NCBI GenBank assembly: GCA_030727625.1 | Contig: JANRBI010000176.1 | Location: 26,529-71,894 of the forward strand | Direction of reading: 5' to 3' | Length of the DNA stretch: 45,366 nt | Source of the DNA: Salibacteraceae bacterium | GTDB lineage: Bacteria; Bacteroidota; Bacteroidia; Flavobacteriales_G; Salibacteraceae | In this document: positions 26,209 through 35,602 of the stretch, piece by piece | How the letters are laid out: each line of letters opens with the position of its first letter | Numbering within the stretch: position 1 is the first letter of the stretch | The notes under the pieces: model-generated | Seen by the model: the letters and a program-made list of their open reading frames with translations, nothing else | Database searches by the model: none | Told to the model about the DNA's origin: nothing | Program-made: the position numbers and the translations under genes

Positions 26209-27579
26209 TTACTTTGTGAAATAACATTTAGGGTCGCGTCTTTTCGCGGCCCTTTTTTGTTTTTTAGGATAGATGTAATACTTGTTGCAATAGTTGAATT
26301 TATTGTCAGCCCTGTTTTCAGGCATCAATTGATTGTTTTTGGTGAGCGTGAATTTCACTCCATTAATAATCAGTGAATCTTGCCTCACCAGTTCATTAAT
26401 GTTTTCTAAGTCATAGTCTTTGGTGTGAATGCTGCCGCCAGTGCGCCATGCAAGATTTACGTACTGCGGATTTACATCTTTTTTCTTTCCTACTAGGATA
26501 ATGTGAACGGGTTTTTTCACGTAGCGCGTAAGCACAAAATCACGCATGCAGCTGTAGTTATCAGCAATCAAAATGGCGGATTCAGCTTTTGGAAAAGCTT
26601 CTATTGAAGTAATCAACGCTTCCACATCATTTTCTGGACTATCGCCACCTTTTCCTTTGCTTTGAACTTTTCGAAATTGCTTCACAACCCTAGAAACGGG
26701 CTTCGCAGGTTGTATGTAAACTCCGCCAGTATAGCCAATCACTTTCTTTTTGTTTTGCTTTCGGTCGCCATCATTAAAGAGCGTTACATGCTCAATGCCG
26801 CTGCTGTCTTCGTGCATGGCGTGCCAAAGCATTGCCTCGGCTCCATAGCCATAAACGCTGCCTGTCCAGTCCATCACCATGAGCGCATTTTGCCAATCTC
26901 GATTTCGATCCAACACTTGAAAAACCGTTGAGTCGGTCACAAATTTTTCAGAATACATCAAGCGTTTTATCTTCTTTATTTGACTTGCGTTGCGCATTTC
27001 TGAAGCTGAAAACATGCTTTCTGTATCAGCAATATCTGATTCTGATTCATGTGCTGACTGGTTTTGTTTTTTGTCTGATTCGCTGGTTTTTGGAATGTAT
27101 TTATAACTGATTTCAATGCCATGAAAAAGCTGCATGGCTTCAAACTCGTTATCGCAATCGGTTTGTAAAACCATGCTATAAGTCACTGACTTGCTATTAA
27201 ATGCGCTGTCTAGTTCAAACAAAGCTTGCAATCGTTTAGAAAGCAACCATTGATAGTCGGTGAGCCAAAACTCCCTGTTTTTTGGGTACTTGGTGAAGAT
27301 TACATTTACATGCGTTGGTACTGCTTTTCCTCCTTGTGGCGGCCAAATTTCTGGATTTTGAAAAGAGTAACTCGCGTATCCATTTTCGAGCAACAAGGTT
27401 CGTTCACGCTCCGTATTTTGATATACAGGAATTTCGCTTTGCGCGAAAATGCTGTCGAAATGTGCTTTGTGATTATTTGGGTCTTTTAACACCACTTTCG
27501 TAAATGCTTCTTGACCAACGCACATTTTTACGCACAGAATCAAACCTATAACTAAGCTGCTGGTTGAAATACCATTCAT
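26209..27579 (-). CDS. secreted protein with von Willebrand A-like domain
   Basis: 456 residues from the ATG at 27579 (the open frame reaches a TTG five codons earlier). A signal peptide (MNGISTSSLVIGLILCVKMC) is followed by an unassigned N-terminal half and, from about residue 235, a vWA-like fold: MVMDWTGSVYG occupies the place of the DxSGS metal-binding loop (here D-W-T-G-S), with GDSPENDVEAL later as the TxxD-like region and IHIILVGKK-type strands. The tail KKQKRAAKRRDPK is very basic and is encoded by a terminator hairpin that serves the convergent yebC gene. Function unknown; the degenerate metal site makes ligand binding uncertain. Confidence 0.65.
   Translation of the reverse strand: MNGISTSSLVIGLILCVKMCVGQEAFTKVVLKDPNNHKAHFDSIFAQSEIPVYQNTERERTLLLENGYASYSFQNPEIWPPQGGKAVPTHVNVIFTKYPKNREFWLTDYQWLLSKRLQALFELDSAFNSKSVTYSMVLQTDCDNEFEAMQLFHGIEISYKYIPKTSESDKKQNQSAHESESDIADTESMFSASEMRNASQIKKIKRLMYSEKFVTDSTVFQVLDRNRDWQNALMVMDWTGSVYGYGAEAMLWHAMHEDSSGIEHVTLFNDGDRKQNKKKVIGYTGGVYIQPAKPVSRVVKQFRKVQSKGKGGDSPENDVEALITSIEAFPKAESAILIADNYSCMRDFVLTRYVKKPVHIILVGKKKDVNPQYVNLAWRTGGSIHTKDYDLENINELVRQDSLIINGVKFTLTKNNQLMPENRADNKFNYCNKYYIYPKKQKRAAKRRDPKCYFTK
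26231..26258 (+). terminator. intrinsic terminator for yebC inside the convergent coding region
   Basis: GGGTCGCG (26231-26238) pairs with CGCGGCCC (26245-26252), one G-U pair, loop of six bases, followed by six T. It lies 42 bases after the yebC stop but within the last codons of the convergent vWA-like gene. Confidence 0.8.
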
Positions 27580-27591
27580 TCGAATAAAACC

Positions 27592-27599
27592 CAAAAATA
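27592..27599 (-). promoter_or_regulatory. candidate -7 box (TATTTTTG) for the vWA-like gene
   Basis: On the minus strand TATTTTTG matches TAnnTTTG exactly and sits 12 bases before the ATG at 27579. No TTG lies at the expected -33 distance (the nearest is 29 bases upstream), so this is only half a promoter. Confidence 0.25.
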
Positions 27600-27651
27600 T
27601 GCGCTGTTGAAATTGTTTCTTTGAGCGTCAAAAATTGTCATTTATAACACA

Positions 27652-30117
27652 ATGCGAACACTATTAGTATTCATTTCTGCTTTAATTTTTACCTCACATA
27701 TTTCCGCTCAAGACTATGAGTTGAAAAGTACACCAGCCATTTATCATGATTTGCAAGAGCTCACTACAGGTATTCGTGTGCTTTATATAGCTGCGCATCC
27801 TGACGATGAAAACACGCGACTGATTTCGTGGCTTGAAAATAACCAACATGTGCGCACGGCTTATTTGTCGTTGACAAGAGGCCAAGGAGGTCAAAACCTA
27901 ATTGGTGATGAAAAAGGCGATGCGCTTGGTTTAATCAGAACTTATGAATTGCTGGAAGCCCGAAAAATAGATGGTGGTGAACAATTTTTTACACGAGCCA
28001 TCGATTTTGGGTACAGCAAATCCGCAGAAGAAAGCTTTGAAAAGTGGGATAGAGATGAGGTAATGAGCGATGTGGTGTATGTTATCAGAAAATACCGTCC
28101 GCACGTTATTATCACACGTTTTCCTCCGAGTCGTGCAGCAGGCCACGGCCACCACGAAGCGTCAGCTATTTTGGCACGTGAAGCTTTTGATTTAGCGGCT
28201 GATCCAAATCAATTTCCAGAACAACTAGATAAAGTTGCTCCATGGCAAGCACAAACGCTGTTTCACAATCACTCTACCTGGTGGGACAAAACACTTGATT
28301 CTGCCAGTGTAGCTGAGTTAGAAGAGAAGAAAATAGTAAAGGTTGATATTGGCGTTTTTAATGACATCACCGGTTTAGGAATCAATGAAATAGCATCGCT
28401 TGCAAGAAGCAAACATCGCTGCCAAGCGTTTGGTACACCAAGAGACAGAGGTTCGGTATACGAGTACCTAGAGCTGATTAGAGGCGATTGGACAAACAGT
28501 GTTTTCAACAGCGTAAAAGGAGTTTGGTCAACATCACCAAAGTACAGAGAAGCGTTGGAAACGGTGGTCGAGAACTTTGATTTCAGATCGCGCTATCCTA
28601 ATTATTTGTTGCTAACAGAAAAGATGGAAATGCTGCTTTCGCAGCGAAACATGTGGGCAAATGCTGGTGATATTGCTTACGTGAAATCAGCCTATGACGA
28701 AATTAAGAAGCAGCTTTCGGGCGTGCGATTAGAAGTATACGCAGGCAAGGAACCAATTATAGCTGGCGAACCTTACGAAGTGACTGTAGAAGCATACAAT
28801 TCAAGTATTGATCGAGCAACTGTTTCGGCTAGGTTGGCACAAGACAAATCGGTGGTTTTTGAGCTAGGTCCAAATGAAAAACAAAAGAAAACAGAAACGC
28901 TTATGGCACCCATGGCCTTATCAAATCCTTATTGGCTGAGAAAGCCGCATGAGAATTTATACGTGCTAGAAAATCCAAACTATTTGGGCTTACCTAATGC
29001 GGAAGAAAACATGGTAGAAGCTTCAATAGGACTTGAAAACGGTTCGCCTCAATATGTCAAAACTTCGATTCACAGAAAATGGAACGACCGCAGCTATGGC
29101 GAATTTATGCAGCCACTTCAAGTGTTTCCAAAAGCACATATCAATCCTTCTGTAAAAGCGCTTATTGTGCCAGAAGGAACTTCAAAGAAACTAGAGGTTA
29201 AAGTGATTGCGCAAGCTGATATTACAGATTTCACTTGGATTTTGGAACCAACAAATGGTTGGGATGTGTCGCAGCCTGCAGGTTTAGTTTCTTTGAAAAA
29301 AGGTCAAGAAGCAAATTTTACGTTTGAGTTTAAGGCATCAAAAGGTGCTTCAAAATCAATCGTCAATTTGAGCCTAGTCAATGAAAACACGACCCTCGAC
29401 CAAGAGCTCATTTCTATCAGTTATGATCACATTCCAGAACAAGTGATTCAAACACGAAATCAGCTTTCGTTAATTCCAATTTCCACCGCTGAAGTTTCTG
29501 GCAAAGTACTATACATAGAAGGCTCTGGCGATGAAGTAGATGATGCGCTTGTGTTAATCGGTTACGAAATTGATAAAACTCCTTTAGCTGAACTTTCTTT
29601 GGAAAAAATGAAGGAATACAAAGCGGTAATCACAGGAATTAGAGCGTTTAATACCTCAACTGAAGTGAAAACTTACCATCAGCTTTTGATGGATTATGTT
29701 AAGGTAGGCGGAAACATGATTGTGCAATACAATACCACCTATGATCTTGAAATAGAGCAAATTGGCCCGTATTCATTTTCGCTTTCGCGAAATAGAGTAA
29801 CGGAAGAAAACAGCGAAGTCACTTTATTGGATAAGAAGCATGCAATTTTTAAAACACCTAATAAAATAACAGATGCCGATTGGCAAAACTGGGTGCAAGA
29901 ACGCGGACTTTACTTTGCGGGCGAATGGGACGAAAATTACAAACCATTGATTGCTTGGCACGACAAAGGCGAAGAAGATCAAAAAGGTGGTTTGATAGCA
30001 TGTAACTATGGCGAAGGAAGTTTTTTCTACACAGGAATTTCCTTTTTCAGACAATTGCCAGCTGGCGTTCCAGGTGCTTACAGACTTTTGGTTAACATGA
30101 TCGAATACCAGCCATAA
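27652..30117 (+). CDS. secreted PIG-L (LmbE) family deacetylase, long multidomain form
   Basis: 821 residues, far longer than the roughly 230-residue core PIG-L enzymes. A signal peptide (cut near ISAQ, residue 20) is followed by the zinc N-deacetylase domain: AHPDDE at 48-53 and GHGHHEA near 164-170 supply the metal ligands. The middle (about 370-600) holds Ig-like beta domains, and the last 200 residues resemble a ThuA/glutamine-amidotransferase-like fold (GKVLYIEGSGDEVDD, GGNMIVQYNTTYD). Such enzymes probably deacetylate N-acetyl sugars in the periplasm. The stop overlaps the next start (TAATG), coupling it to a membrane peptide and a symporter, which fits release and import of a sugar-like product. 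Confidence 0.88.
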   Translation: MRTLLVFISALIFTSHISAQDYELKSTPAIYHDLQELTTGIRVLYIAAHPDDENTRLISWLENNQHVRTAYLSLTRGQGGQNLIGDEKGDALGLIRTYELLEARKIDGGEQFFTRAIDFGYSKSAEESFEKWDRDEVMSDVVYVIRKYRPHVIITRFPPSRAAGHGHHEASAILAREAFDLAADPNQFPEQLDKVAPWQAQTLFHNHSTWWDKTLDSASVAELEEKKIVKVDIGVFNDITGLGINEIASLARSKHRCQAFGTPRDRGSVYEYLELIRGDWTNSVFNSVKGVWSTSPKYREALETVVENFDFRSRYPNYLLLTEKMEMLLSQRNMWANAGDIAYVKSAYDEIKKQLSGVRLEVYAGKEPIIAGEPYEVTVEAYNSSIDRATVSARLAQDKSVVFELGPNEKQKKTETLMAPMALSNPYWLRKPHENLYVLENPNYLGLPNAEENMVEASIGLENGSPQYVKTSIHRKWNDRSYGEFMQPLQVFPKAHINPSVKALIVPEGTSKKLEVKVIAQADITDFTWILEPTNGWDVSQPAGLVSLKKGQEANFTFEFKASKGASKSIVNLSLVNENTTLDQELISISYDHIPEQVIQTRNQLSLIPISTAEVSGKVLYIEGSGDEVDDALVLIGYEIDKTPLAELSLEKMKEYKAVITGIRAFNTSTEVKTYHQLLMDYVKVGGNMIVQYNTTYDLEIEQIGPYSFSLSRNRVTEENSEVTLLDKKHAIFKTPNKITDADWQNWVQERGLYFAGEWDENYKPLIAWHDKGEEDQKGGLIACNYGEGSFFYTGISFFRQLPAGVPGAYRLLVNMIEYQP

Positions 30118-30224
30118 TGCAAGAATCAAAGCCTCAAAACTGGACGAAGGTTTATTTATTGGTGCTTGGATTTTTAGTGTTCCAAATGGCGCTTTACTCT
30201 TTCATTTCTAATTATTTCGGATGA
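30117..30224 (+). CDS. 35-residue single-helix membrane peptide coupled to the symporter
   Basis: Small open frame from ATG at 30117 to TGA at 30224. It begins with the polar MQESKPQNWTKV and continues as one hydrophobic helix (about residues 13-31, YLLVLGFLVFQMALYSF), ending SNYFG. Its ATG shares the last A of the deacetylase TAA (TAATG) and its TGA overlaps the symporter ATG (ATGA), so it fills the gap between two real genes exactly in frame with stop/start coupling on both sides. Short one-helix subunits beside sodium:solute symporters are known (YjcH beside ActP, YhdT beside PanF), but this one is much shorter and unnamed. Confidence 0.7.
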   Translation: MQESKPQNWTKVYLLVLGFLVFQMALYSFISNYFG

Positions 30225-31873
30225 ACCTTTTTGATTGGATTGTACTCTTAACCACGCTTGCAGCCATTGTGGGCTATGGCACATGGAAAACCCGCAAACA
30301 GCAAGATCTTAATTCTTATTTGCGCGGTGGTCAAGATGCAAATTGGGCTACGGTTGGTCTTTCTGTAATGGCCACTCAGGCATCAGCCATTACGTTTTTA
30401 AGCACACCAGGTCAAGCTTTTGAGTCGGGAATGGGCTTCTTGCAATTTTACTTAGGCTTACCAATTGCCTTGGTAATACTTTCTGTAACGGTGATCCCTA
30501 TTTTTTACAAACTCAATATTTATACTGCTTACGAATATTTAGAAACAAGATTTGATCTTAAGTCGAGATTATTGACCGCATTTCTGTTTTTAGTGCAAAG
30601 AGGCTTGGCTGCTGGCATCACCATTTACGCGCCAGCCATTGTGCTTTCAGTAGTGCTTGGTTGGGATTTAAACACCATGATTATTGGCATAGGATTGCTC
30701 GTGATTGTTTACACGGTTTCTGGTGGTACTAAAGCCGTTAGTTTAACTCAGAAATGGCAAATGGCGGTAATCATGGGCGGAATGTTTTTTGCCTTTTACA
30801 CGCTGCTACAATATTTGGCTCCTCATGTTTCGTTTACTGAAGCACTTGATATTGCTGCTATTCATGGCAAAATGCAAATCATTAATTTCGATTTTGATGT
30901 AAACACGCGTTACACCATTTGGAGCGGTTTAACTGGTGGCTTGTTTTTGGCCTTATCCTATTTTGGAACAGATCAAAGTCAAGTGCAACGCTACATTTCG
31001 GGCAGCGATTTGAAGCAGAGTCGAATGGGATTGATGTTTAATGCAGTGCTTAAAATTCCGATGCAATTCTTCATTTTGCTCACTGGTATTTTGGTATTTG
31101 TGTTTTACCAATACGATAATCGTCCGGTGCATTTTAATCCGATTGTTACAGAAACTATCGTGAACAGTGATCGGGCAGAGGAAGGCGAAGAATTAATAGC
31201 CGAGTTTAACCAAATTCAAGAAACGAAGCATGAGCTTATGACTTCGAAAAACCTGAATGATGCACAAAAACTGCAGCTGAGCGCCATGGAAGATGCGCAA
31301 GTTGAAATTTCTCATGTCTATGGAAATTTAGCGGTAGAGATTAATCCTGAAGTAGAAACTAAGGATGCAGATTACGTATTTCTTCGATTCATCTTAGATT
31401 ATTTACCTCACGGAGCAATAGGTTTATTGTTGGCTGTGATCTTTAGCGCTGCCATGTCTTCTACTGCGGGTGAACTCAATGCCTTGGCATCAACCACAAT
31501 GAATGATTTTGTCAAAAGATTAAGAGCAGATCAAACAGAAAGAGATGGAGATGTTGGATTAAGCAAATGGTTAACAGTCGGCTGGGGAATCATGGCTATT
31601 TCATTTGCACTTTATGCCAAATTAGTGGATAACTTGATAGAATTTGTCAACATTCTCGGATCAGTTTTTTATGGTACTATTCTCGGAATTTTCGTTGCAG
31701 CATTTTACATAAAAGCCATTCGAAAAAATGGAATTTTTATTGCAGCGCTCATTTCTCAAACAGGTGTAATGGTCTTGAAATTTACAACCGACATAGGATA
31801 TCTGTGGTTCAACTTTATAGGTTGCATCAGTGTTATACTGTTAGGTTGGGTTTTTACACAGATGACAGATTAA
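30221..31873 (+). CDS. sodium:solute symporter (SSS family)
   Basis: 550-residue inner-membrane transporter with about 13 helices. It opens FDWIVLLTTLAAIVGYGTW and shows the SSS landmarks ASAITFLSTPGQAFESG (sodium site region), IYTAYEYLETRF and ALSYFGTDQSQVQRY. A charged insertion of about 80 residues (about 305-390, with many Glu/Gln) lies between helices, as in Bacteroidota members linked to sugar or sialic-acid uptake. The ATG overlaps the stop of the 35-residue peptide. Together with the upstream PIG-L deacetylase it suggests periplasmic processing and import of an amino sugar or related compound, which is inference. Confidence 0.9.
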   Translation: MNLFDWIVLLTTLAAIVGYGTWKTRKQQDLNSYLRGGQDANWATVGLSVMATQASAITFLSTPGQAFESGMGFLQFYLGLPIALVILSVTVIPIFYKLNIYTAYEYLETRFDLKSRLLTAFLFLVQRGLAAGITIYAPAIVLSVVLGWDLNTMIIGIGLLVIVYTVSGGTKAVSLTQKWQMAVIMGGMFFAFYTLLQYLAPHVSFTEALDIAAIHGKMQIINFDFDVNTRYTIWSGLTGGLFLALSYFGTDQSQVQRYISGSDLKQSRMGLMFNAVLKIPMQFFILLTGILVFVFYQYDNRPVHFNPIVTETIVNSDRAEEGEELIAEFNQIQETKHELMTSKNLNDAQKLQLSAMEDAQVEISHVYGNLAVEINPEVETKDADYVFLRFILDYLPHGAIGLLLAVIFSAAMSSTAGELNALASTTMNDFVKRLRADQTERDGDVGLSKWLTVGWGIMAISFALYAKLVDNLIEFVNILGSVFYGTILGIFVAAFYIKAIRKNGIFIAALISQTGVMVLKFTTDIGYLWFNFIGCISVILLGWVFTQMTD

Positions 31874-31943
31874 AGTAGGCGAAAAACGGATTAGAACTTC
31901 TTATATTTTGCTAATCTTTGCTTTTTATTGAACATCCCATAAT

Positions 31944-34900
31944 ATGAAGATTGTCCCGAAATTTTCAACCCTTTTTTCAATAGGGTTTGCAATACTGATT
32001 TTATCCGTTTTTCAAACAGAGGCAGGCGCACAAACTCCCACTCAGGCAGTTAGTGGCGATTGTGGAAATGAATTGAAACAGCTGTTTAGATCAAACGTTT
32101 TCGTTCAAAATTTAGGTGAGTATATAAACACTGAGTTTGACGAATACAATCCCGTACTAAGTGCAGATTTAAGTTTTATGCTTTTCACTGCACGCAGAGA
32201 TTCAACTACAGGTGAAAAGATTTACGCTGAAGATGGTGATTTTTATGAGGATATTCTGATTTCAGAACGAGTGAATGGCCGTTTTAGAAACTCAACTAAT
32301 CTGAGTTCAGAAAATCAAATTTTCGCAGCTGAAATAAATACTTCAAAACATGAGGCACCTGTGTTCTTGAGTCCTGATGGCAAAATGCTTATCATCTACA
32401 AAGCAGATAAACTTTGGTACTCAACCAAAACAGAAACTGGTTATACTGATCCAACATTGTTTGATAACAATATCAATTTTGGAAAATATCAGCGCCATGC
32501 CTCTATAACTGAAGATGGCACTAGAATGTATTTCAGCTCTGAAGTAATCGACCAAGTGAGCAAGCGATTTCATTTCGACATTTTCGAATCTATTAAAGAC
32601 GAAGCGGGTAATTGGAGTAAGCCAAAATCAATTTCGGATACGCTCAATACCCGATATAATGAGGATAGTCCTGAGATTTCGAAAGATGGGCAAACACTTT
32701 TTTTCTCAAGTGATAAGCCAGAAGGTTTCGGTGGTTATGATATTTATGTATCTACCCTTGAAAATGGACTATGGACAACTCCAAAAAATGTTTGCACACC
32801 AATAAATAGTGCCGCGAATGACATTTTCTTTAAAATGGCTGACGATGAAAGTAATGCCTATTTTTCATCGAACAGATTAGGAGGCCATGGAGGTTTAGAC
32901 ATTTATAAGGTTTTGATTGATCAACCATCCTTCAAAAACTGCGAGCCTTACACAAAAGCAAGCATGGCAAAAGGATTAATTATGGCGGGCCGCGATACTA
33001 TTTCGATTGACCAGAATGTTTCGATTGATGGCAGTAGTTCAGAAATTGGTGGTAACAGACCAAACTCCTGGTACTGGAAAAATGGAGATTATGTCGTTTC
33101 CAAGAACAAAACCTATGAGCCTGATTTTACTATTCCGGGAGTATATCAGATATCGATGCAAGTAGGAAAAGTCAACGAATCTGATTTCAATATTGAAAGC
33201 CAATGTGCTACAAAACAAATTGTAGTCTTAGACAAAGTGGAATATGACCAATTTGTTGAACAGAAAACAGGTGTATCTAACTTGAAAGCACTTGTTGGCC
33301 AAGATGAAATTTTATTATCTATTGATGGCGGTGTAGGAGCAAATCCTTACGACTTAATGCCAGAAGTTGAAAACACATACATTAATACTCCATTAGATAT
33401 TTATGTGCTCGCCAATGATCGGCATCCACTCGGAAGCGATTTAAAGCTGGTAGAAGTGCAGAATCCGAATTACGGCTTAAGCAAAGTAGTAGATGCCGAC
33501 CAAGGAATTGTATACTACAAGCCACAAAGAGATTTTGTGGGTGTAGATAAGTTCTTTTATTTTACTGAAGATGATCAAGGCCAGCGTTCTAAGTCTTTTG
33601 CAGCCATTCAAGTACTAGATGAGGTTTCTTATATGAAGAATCAAACTGTGAACAATGATTTTGCAGTAACACCGAGAGATTCTTCATTAGTTATAAATGT
33701 CTTAGATAATGATGTGCATCCGTACGGCTTGATCCAATCTATTGCCCAGGTAAAAACACCTAAATACGGAAAGGCTGAAATAATTGATGCGAAAATTGGC
33801 CAGGTAAAGTATATTCCAAAGCCAGGTTTTTTGGGTAATGATGTTTTTTCATACACCGTAAACGACCAATATGGAGCATCTAGCACAGCTACAGTTTTGA
33901 TAGAAGTTGGCAGTGTTACTGATGTAAAATTAATTGCAGTTTCAGATTTTAAATACACGGTTAATGACAAACCAGTGGCGTTTTCGGTTATTACAAATGA
34001 TAAAAGTTCAATTAATTCACCTTTACTTTTATCGTCTGTAAATCAACCGAGTCATGGCGCTGTTAAAATAATTGACCCAGTGCAAGGAAGCTTATTATAT
34101 CGTCCTAGACAAGGTTATACTGGAACAGATGGTTTTAGCTATACAGTTTCTGATGCACAAGGAAATCTGCAAATTGTACCAGTCACTGTTATTGTTGCTC
34201 CAACTCAAGAAATGTTGGCTATTAATGCTGAGCCAGATGAAGCTAGAACAAAAACTGGACAGGAAGTTTTATTGAGCTTATTAGAAAACGATTCACAAAA
34301 AAATGCTGGCAAATTAACACTTGCTTCAGTTGATTCGCCAGAACATGGAACATTGATCATTACGGACTCAATAAGAGGTTTAGTAAAATATAAACCAAAT
34401 GACAGTTTCGCTGGGTTTGAATACTTTTCTTATACAGTAATTGATGAAAATGGAAATCGTGCACGATCAATGGTCGAAGTTGAAGTGGTAGGTGATGGTC
34501 AAATGATGCTAGCATTGGTTGACGATCGCACAGAGACGCAATTAAACGAGGCGGTTGAGATGAGCTTATTTGCCAACGACAAAAAACTTGCGGGGCAAAA
34601 ATTAACGTTAACATCCATTCAGCAACCTGCACATGGTAAAGTTTCCATTTTAGATAAAGAGAGAGGCATTATTAGATATGTGCCAGACTTTGGCTATGGT
34701 GGAAAAGACTTCTTTACCTACACTGCACTGGATGCCGAAGGAAATTCGGCTACAGCAAAAGGCATGATTAGTATAGTAGAGCCTATCTTGATAGCAAATG
34801 TTGACACAAGTAATTTACCGAGTTTAGATTTAAAACCGATATACTTCGATTTTGATAAATCTTTCGTTCGCGATGATGCAAAAACAATCATGGATGAAAA

Positions 34901-35186
34901 TATTAGAATACTGAAGGAAAACCCTGATTTGATCATTAAAGTACTGAGCCATTGTGATGCTCGAGGCAAGCGCACTTACAACATTGCGCTGTCTGAACGC
35001 AGAGCTAAAGCTACTGTCAAATACATGGTAGAAAGAGGCGTAAGCAAAGAAAGAATTTTAGCGGTGGTAGGCTTGGGCGAAACTCAAATAAGTAACGATT
35101 GTGGTGATGGTGTTTGGTGCCCACCAATCGATCATCAGAAAAACAGAAGATCTGATTTAGTTATAGTAGGTAAAACAGATCAGTAA
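31944..35186 (+). CDS. large PD40 / PKD / Ig-like repeat / OmpA cell-envelope protein
   Basis: 1080 residues, exported (signal peptide cut near AGAQ, about residue 30). Order of domains: PD40 (WD40-like) beta-propeller repeats at about 60-325 (for example EISKDGQTLFFSSDKPEGFGG), a PKD-like domain at about 350-430, five Ig/cadherin-like repeats of about 95 residues at 465-950, each with an ND start and a GxDxFxYTVxDxxG end, and an OmpA peptidoglycan-binding domain at 965-1075 (YFDFDKSFVRDDA, YNIALSERRAKATVKYM). It should sit in the outer membrane, tethered to peptidoglycan. Relatives are linked to gliding or type IX secretion accessory roles, which is not shown here. A bidirectional terminator follows. 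Confidence 0.92.
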   Translation: MKIVPKFSTLFSIGFAILILSVFQTEAGAQTPTQAVSGDCGNELKQLFRSNVFVQNLGEYINTEFDEYNPVLSADLSFMLFTARRDSTTGEKIYAEDGDFYEDILISERVNGRFRNSTNLSSENQIFAAEINTSKHEAPVFLSPDGKMLIIYKADKLWYSTKTETGYTDPTLFDNNINFGKYQRHASITEDGTRMYFSSEVIDQVSKRFHFDIFESIKDEAGNWSKPKSISDTLNTRYNEDSPEISKDGQTLFFSSDKPEGFGGYDIYVSTLENGLWTTPKNVCTPINSAANDIFFKMADDESNAYFSSNRLGGHGGLDIYKVLIDQPSFKNCEPYTKASMAKGLIMAGRDTISIDQNVSIDGSSSEIGGNRPNSWYWKNGDYVVSKNKTYEPDFTIPGVYQISMQVGKVNESDFNIESQCATKQIVVLDKVEYDQFVEQKTGVSNLKALVGQDEILLSIDGGVGANPYDLMPEVENTYINTPLDIYVLANDRHPLGSDLKLVEVQNPNYGLSKVVDADQGIVYYKPQRDFVGVDKFFYFTEDDQGQRSKSFAAIQVLDEVSYMKNQTVNNDFAVTPRDSSLVINVLDNDVHPYGLIQSIAQVKTPKYGKAEIIDAKIGQVKYIPKPGFLGNDVFSYTVNDQYGASSTATVLIEVGSVTDVKLIAVSDFKYTVNDKPVAFSVITNDKSSINSPLLLSSVNQPSHGAVKIIDPVQGSLLYRPRQGYTGTDGFSYTVSDAQGNLQIVPVTVIVAPTQEMLAINAEPDEARTKTGQEVLLSLLENDSQKNAGKLTLASVDSPEHGTLIITDSIRGLVKYKPNDSFAGFEYFSYTVIDENGNRARSMVEVEVVGDGQMMLALVDDRTETQLNEAVEMSLFANDKKLAGQKLTLTSIQQPAHGKVSILDKERGIIRYVPDFGYGGKDFFTYTALDAEGNSATAKGMISIVEPILIANVDTSNLPSLDLKPIYFDFDKSFVRDDAKTIMDENIRILKENPDLIIKVLSHCDARGKRTYNIALSERRAKATVKYMVERGVSKERILAVVGLGETQISNDCGDGVWCPPIDHQKNRRSDLVIVGKTDQ

Positions 35187-35201
35187 ATCCAATAGAAAAA
35201 T

Positions 35202-35243
35202 AAAAAAAGGCTCGCTTTGATATTTCAAAAGCGAGCCTTTTTT
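35202..35243. terminator. bidirectional intrinsic terminator
   Basis: GGCTCGCTTT (35209-35218) pairs perfectly with AAAGCGAGCC (35228-35237) around a nine-base loop, flanked by A7 before and T6 after. It can stop both the OmpA-family gene (+) and the convergent SUI1 gene (-). Confidence 0.9.
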
Positions 35244-35263
35244 ATGATTGATGAATTTTGAAA

Positions 35264-35602
35264 TTACCCTCCAATGTTTTTCACTTTAAAGCCTTTGCTA
35301 ATCAAGAATTGCGAAACCTTTTCTCGCTGGTCGCCTTGTATGATGATTTCTCCATCCTTTACTGAACCGCCTGTGCCACAGTGACCTTTTAGTTTTTTGC
35401 CCAATTCGATCAAATCATCTTCGTTTCCAATAAATCCACGAACGATTACTACAGCCTTTCCGCCACGACCTTTGGTTTCTCTATGAAGCTTGAGTTGCTG
35501 CTCATTTGGCACCAAGGTTTCTTGGCTTTCTTCTTCATGTTCTGGATTGAAATTGGGATTGGTAGAGTAAACCACTCCACCTCGGTTATTCTTGCTACTC
35601 AT
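35264..35602 (-). CDS. SUI1/eIF1 family translation factor (YciH-like)
   Basis: 112 residues. After a disordered acidic start, the SUI1 domain spans about 38-112: KGRGGKAVVIVRGF, the DLIELGKKLKGHCGTGGSVK block and EIIIQGDQREKVSQFLISKG. Bacterial eIF1 homologues of this type are small and can influence start-codon choice. Its ATG overlaps the TAA of the lipid-kinase gene (TAATG), so they are translated together. The combination of a translation factor and a lipid kinase gives no obvious pathway. Confidence 0.92.
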   Translation of the reverse strand: MSSKNNRGGVVYSTNPNFNPEHEEESQETLVPNEQQLKLHRETKGRGGKAVVIVRGFIGNEDDLIELGKKLKGHCGTGGSVKDGEIIIQGDQREKVSQFLISKGFKVKNIGG

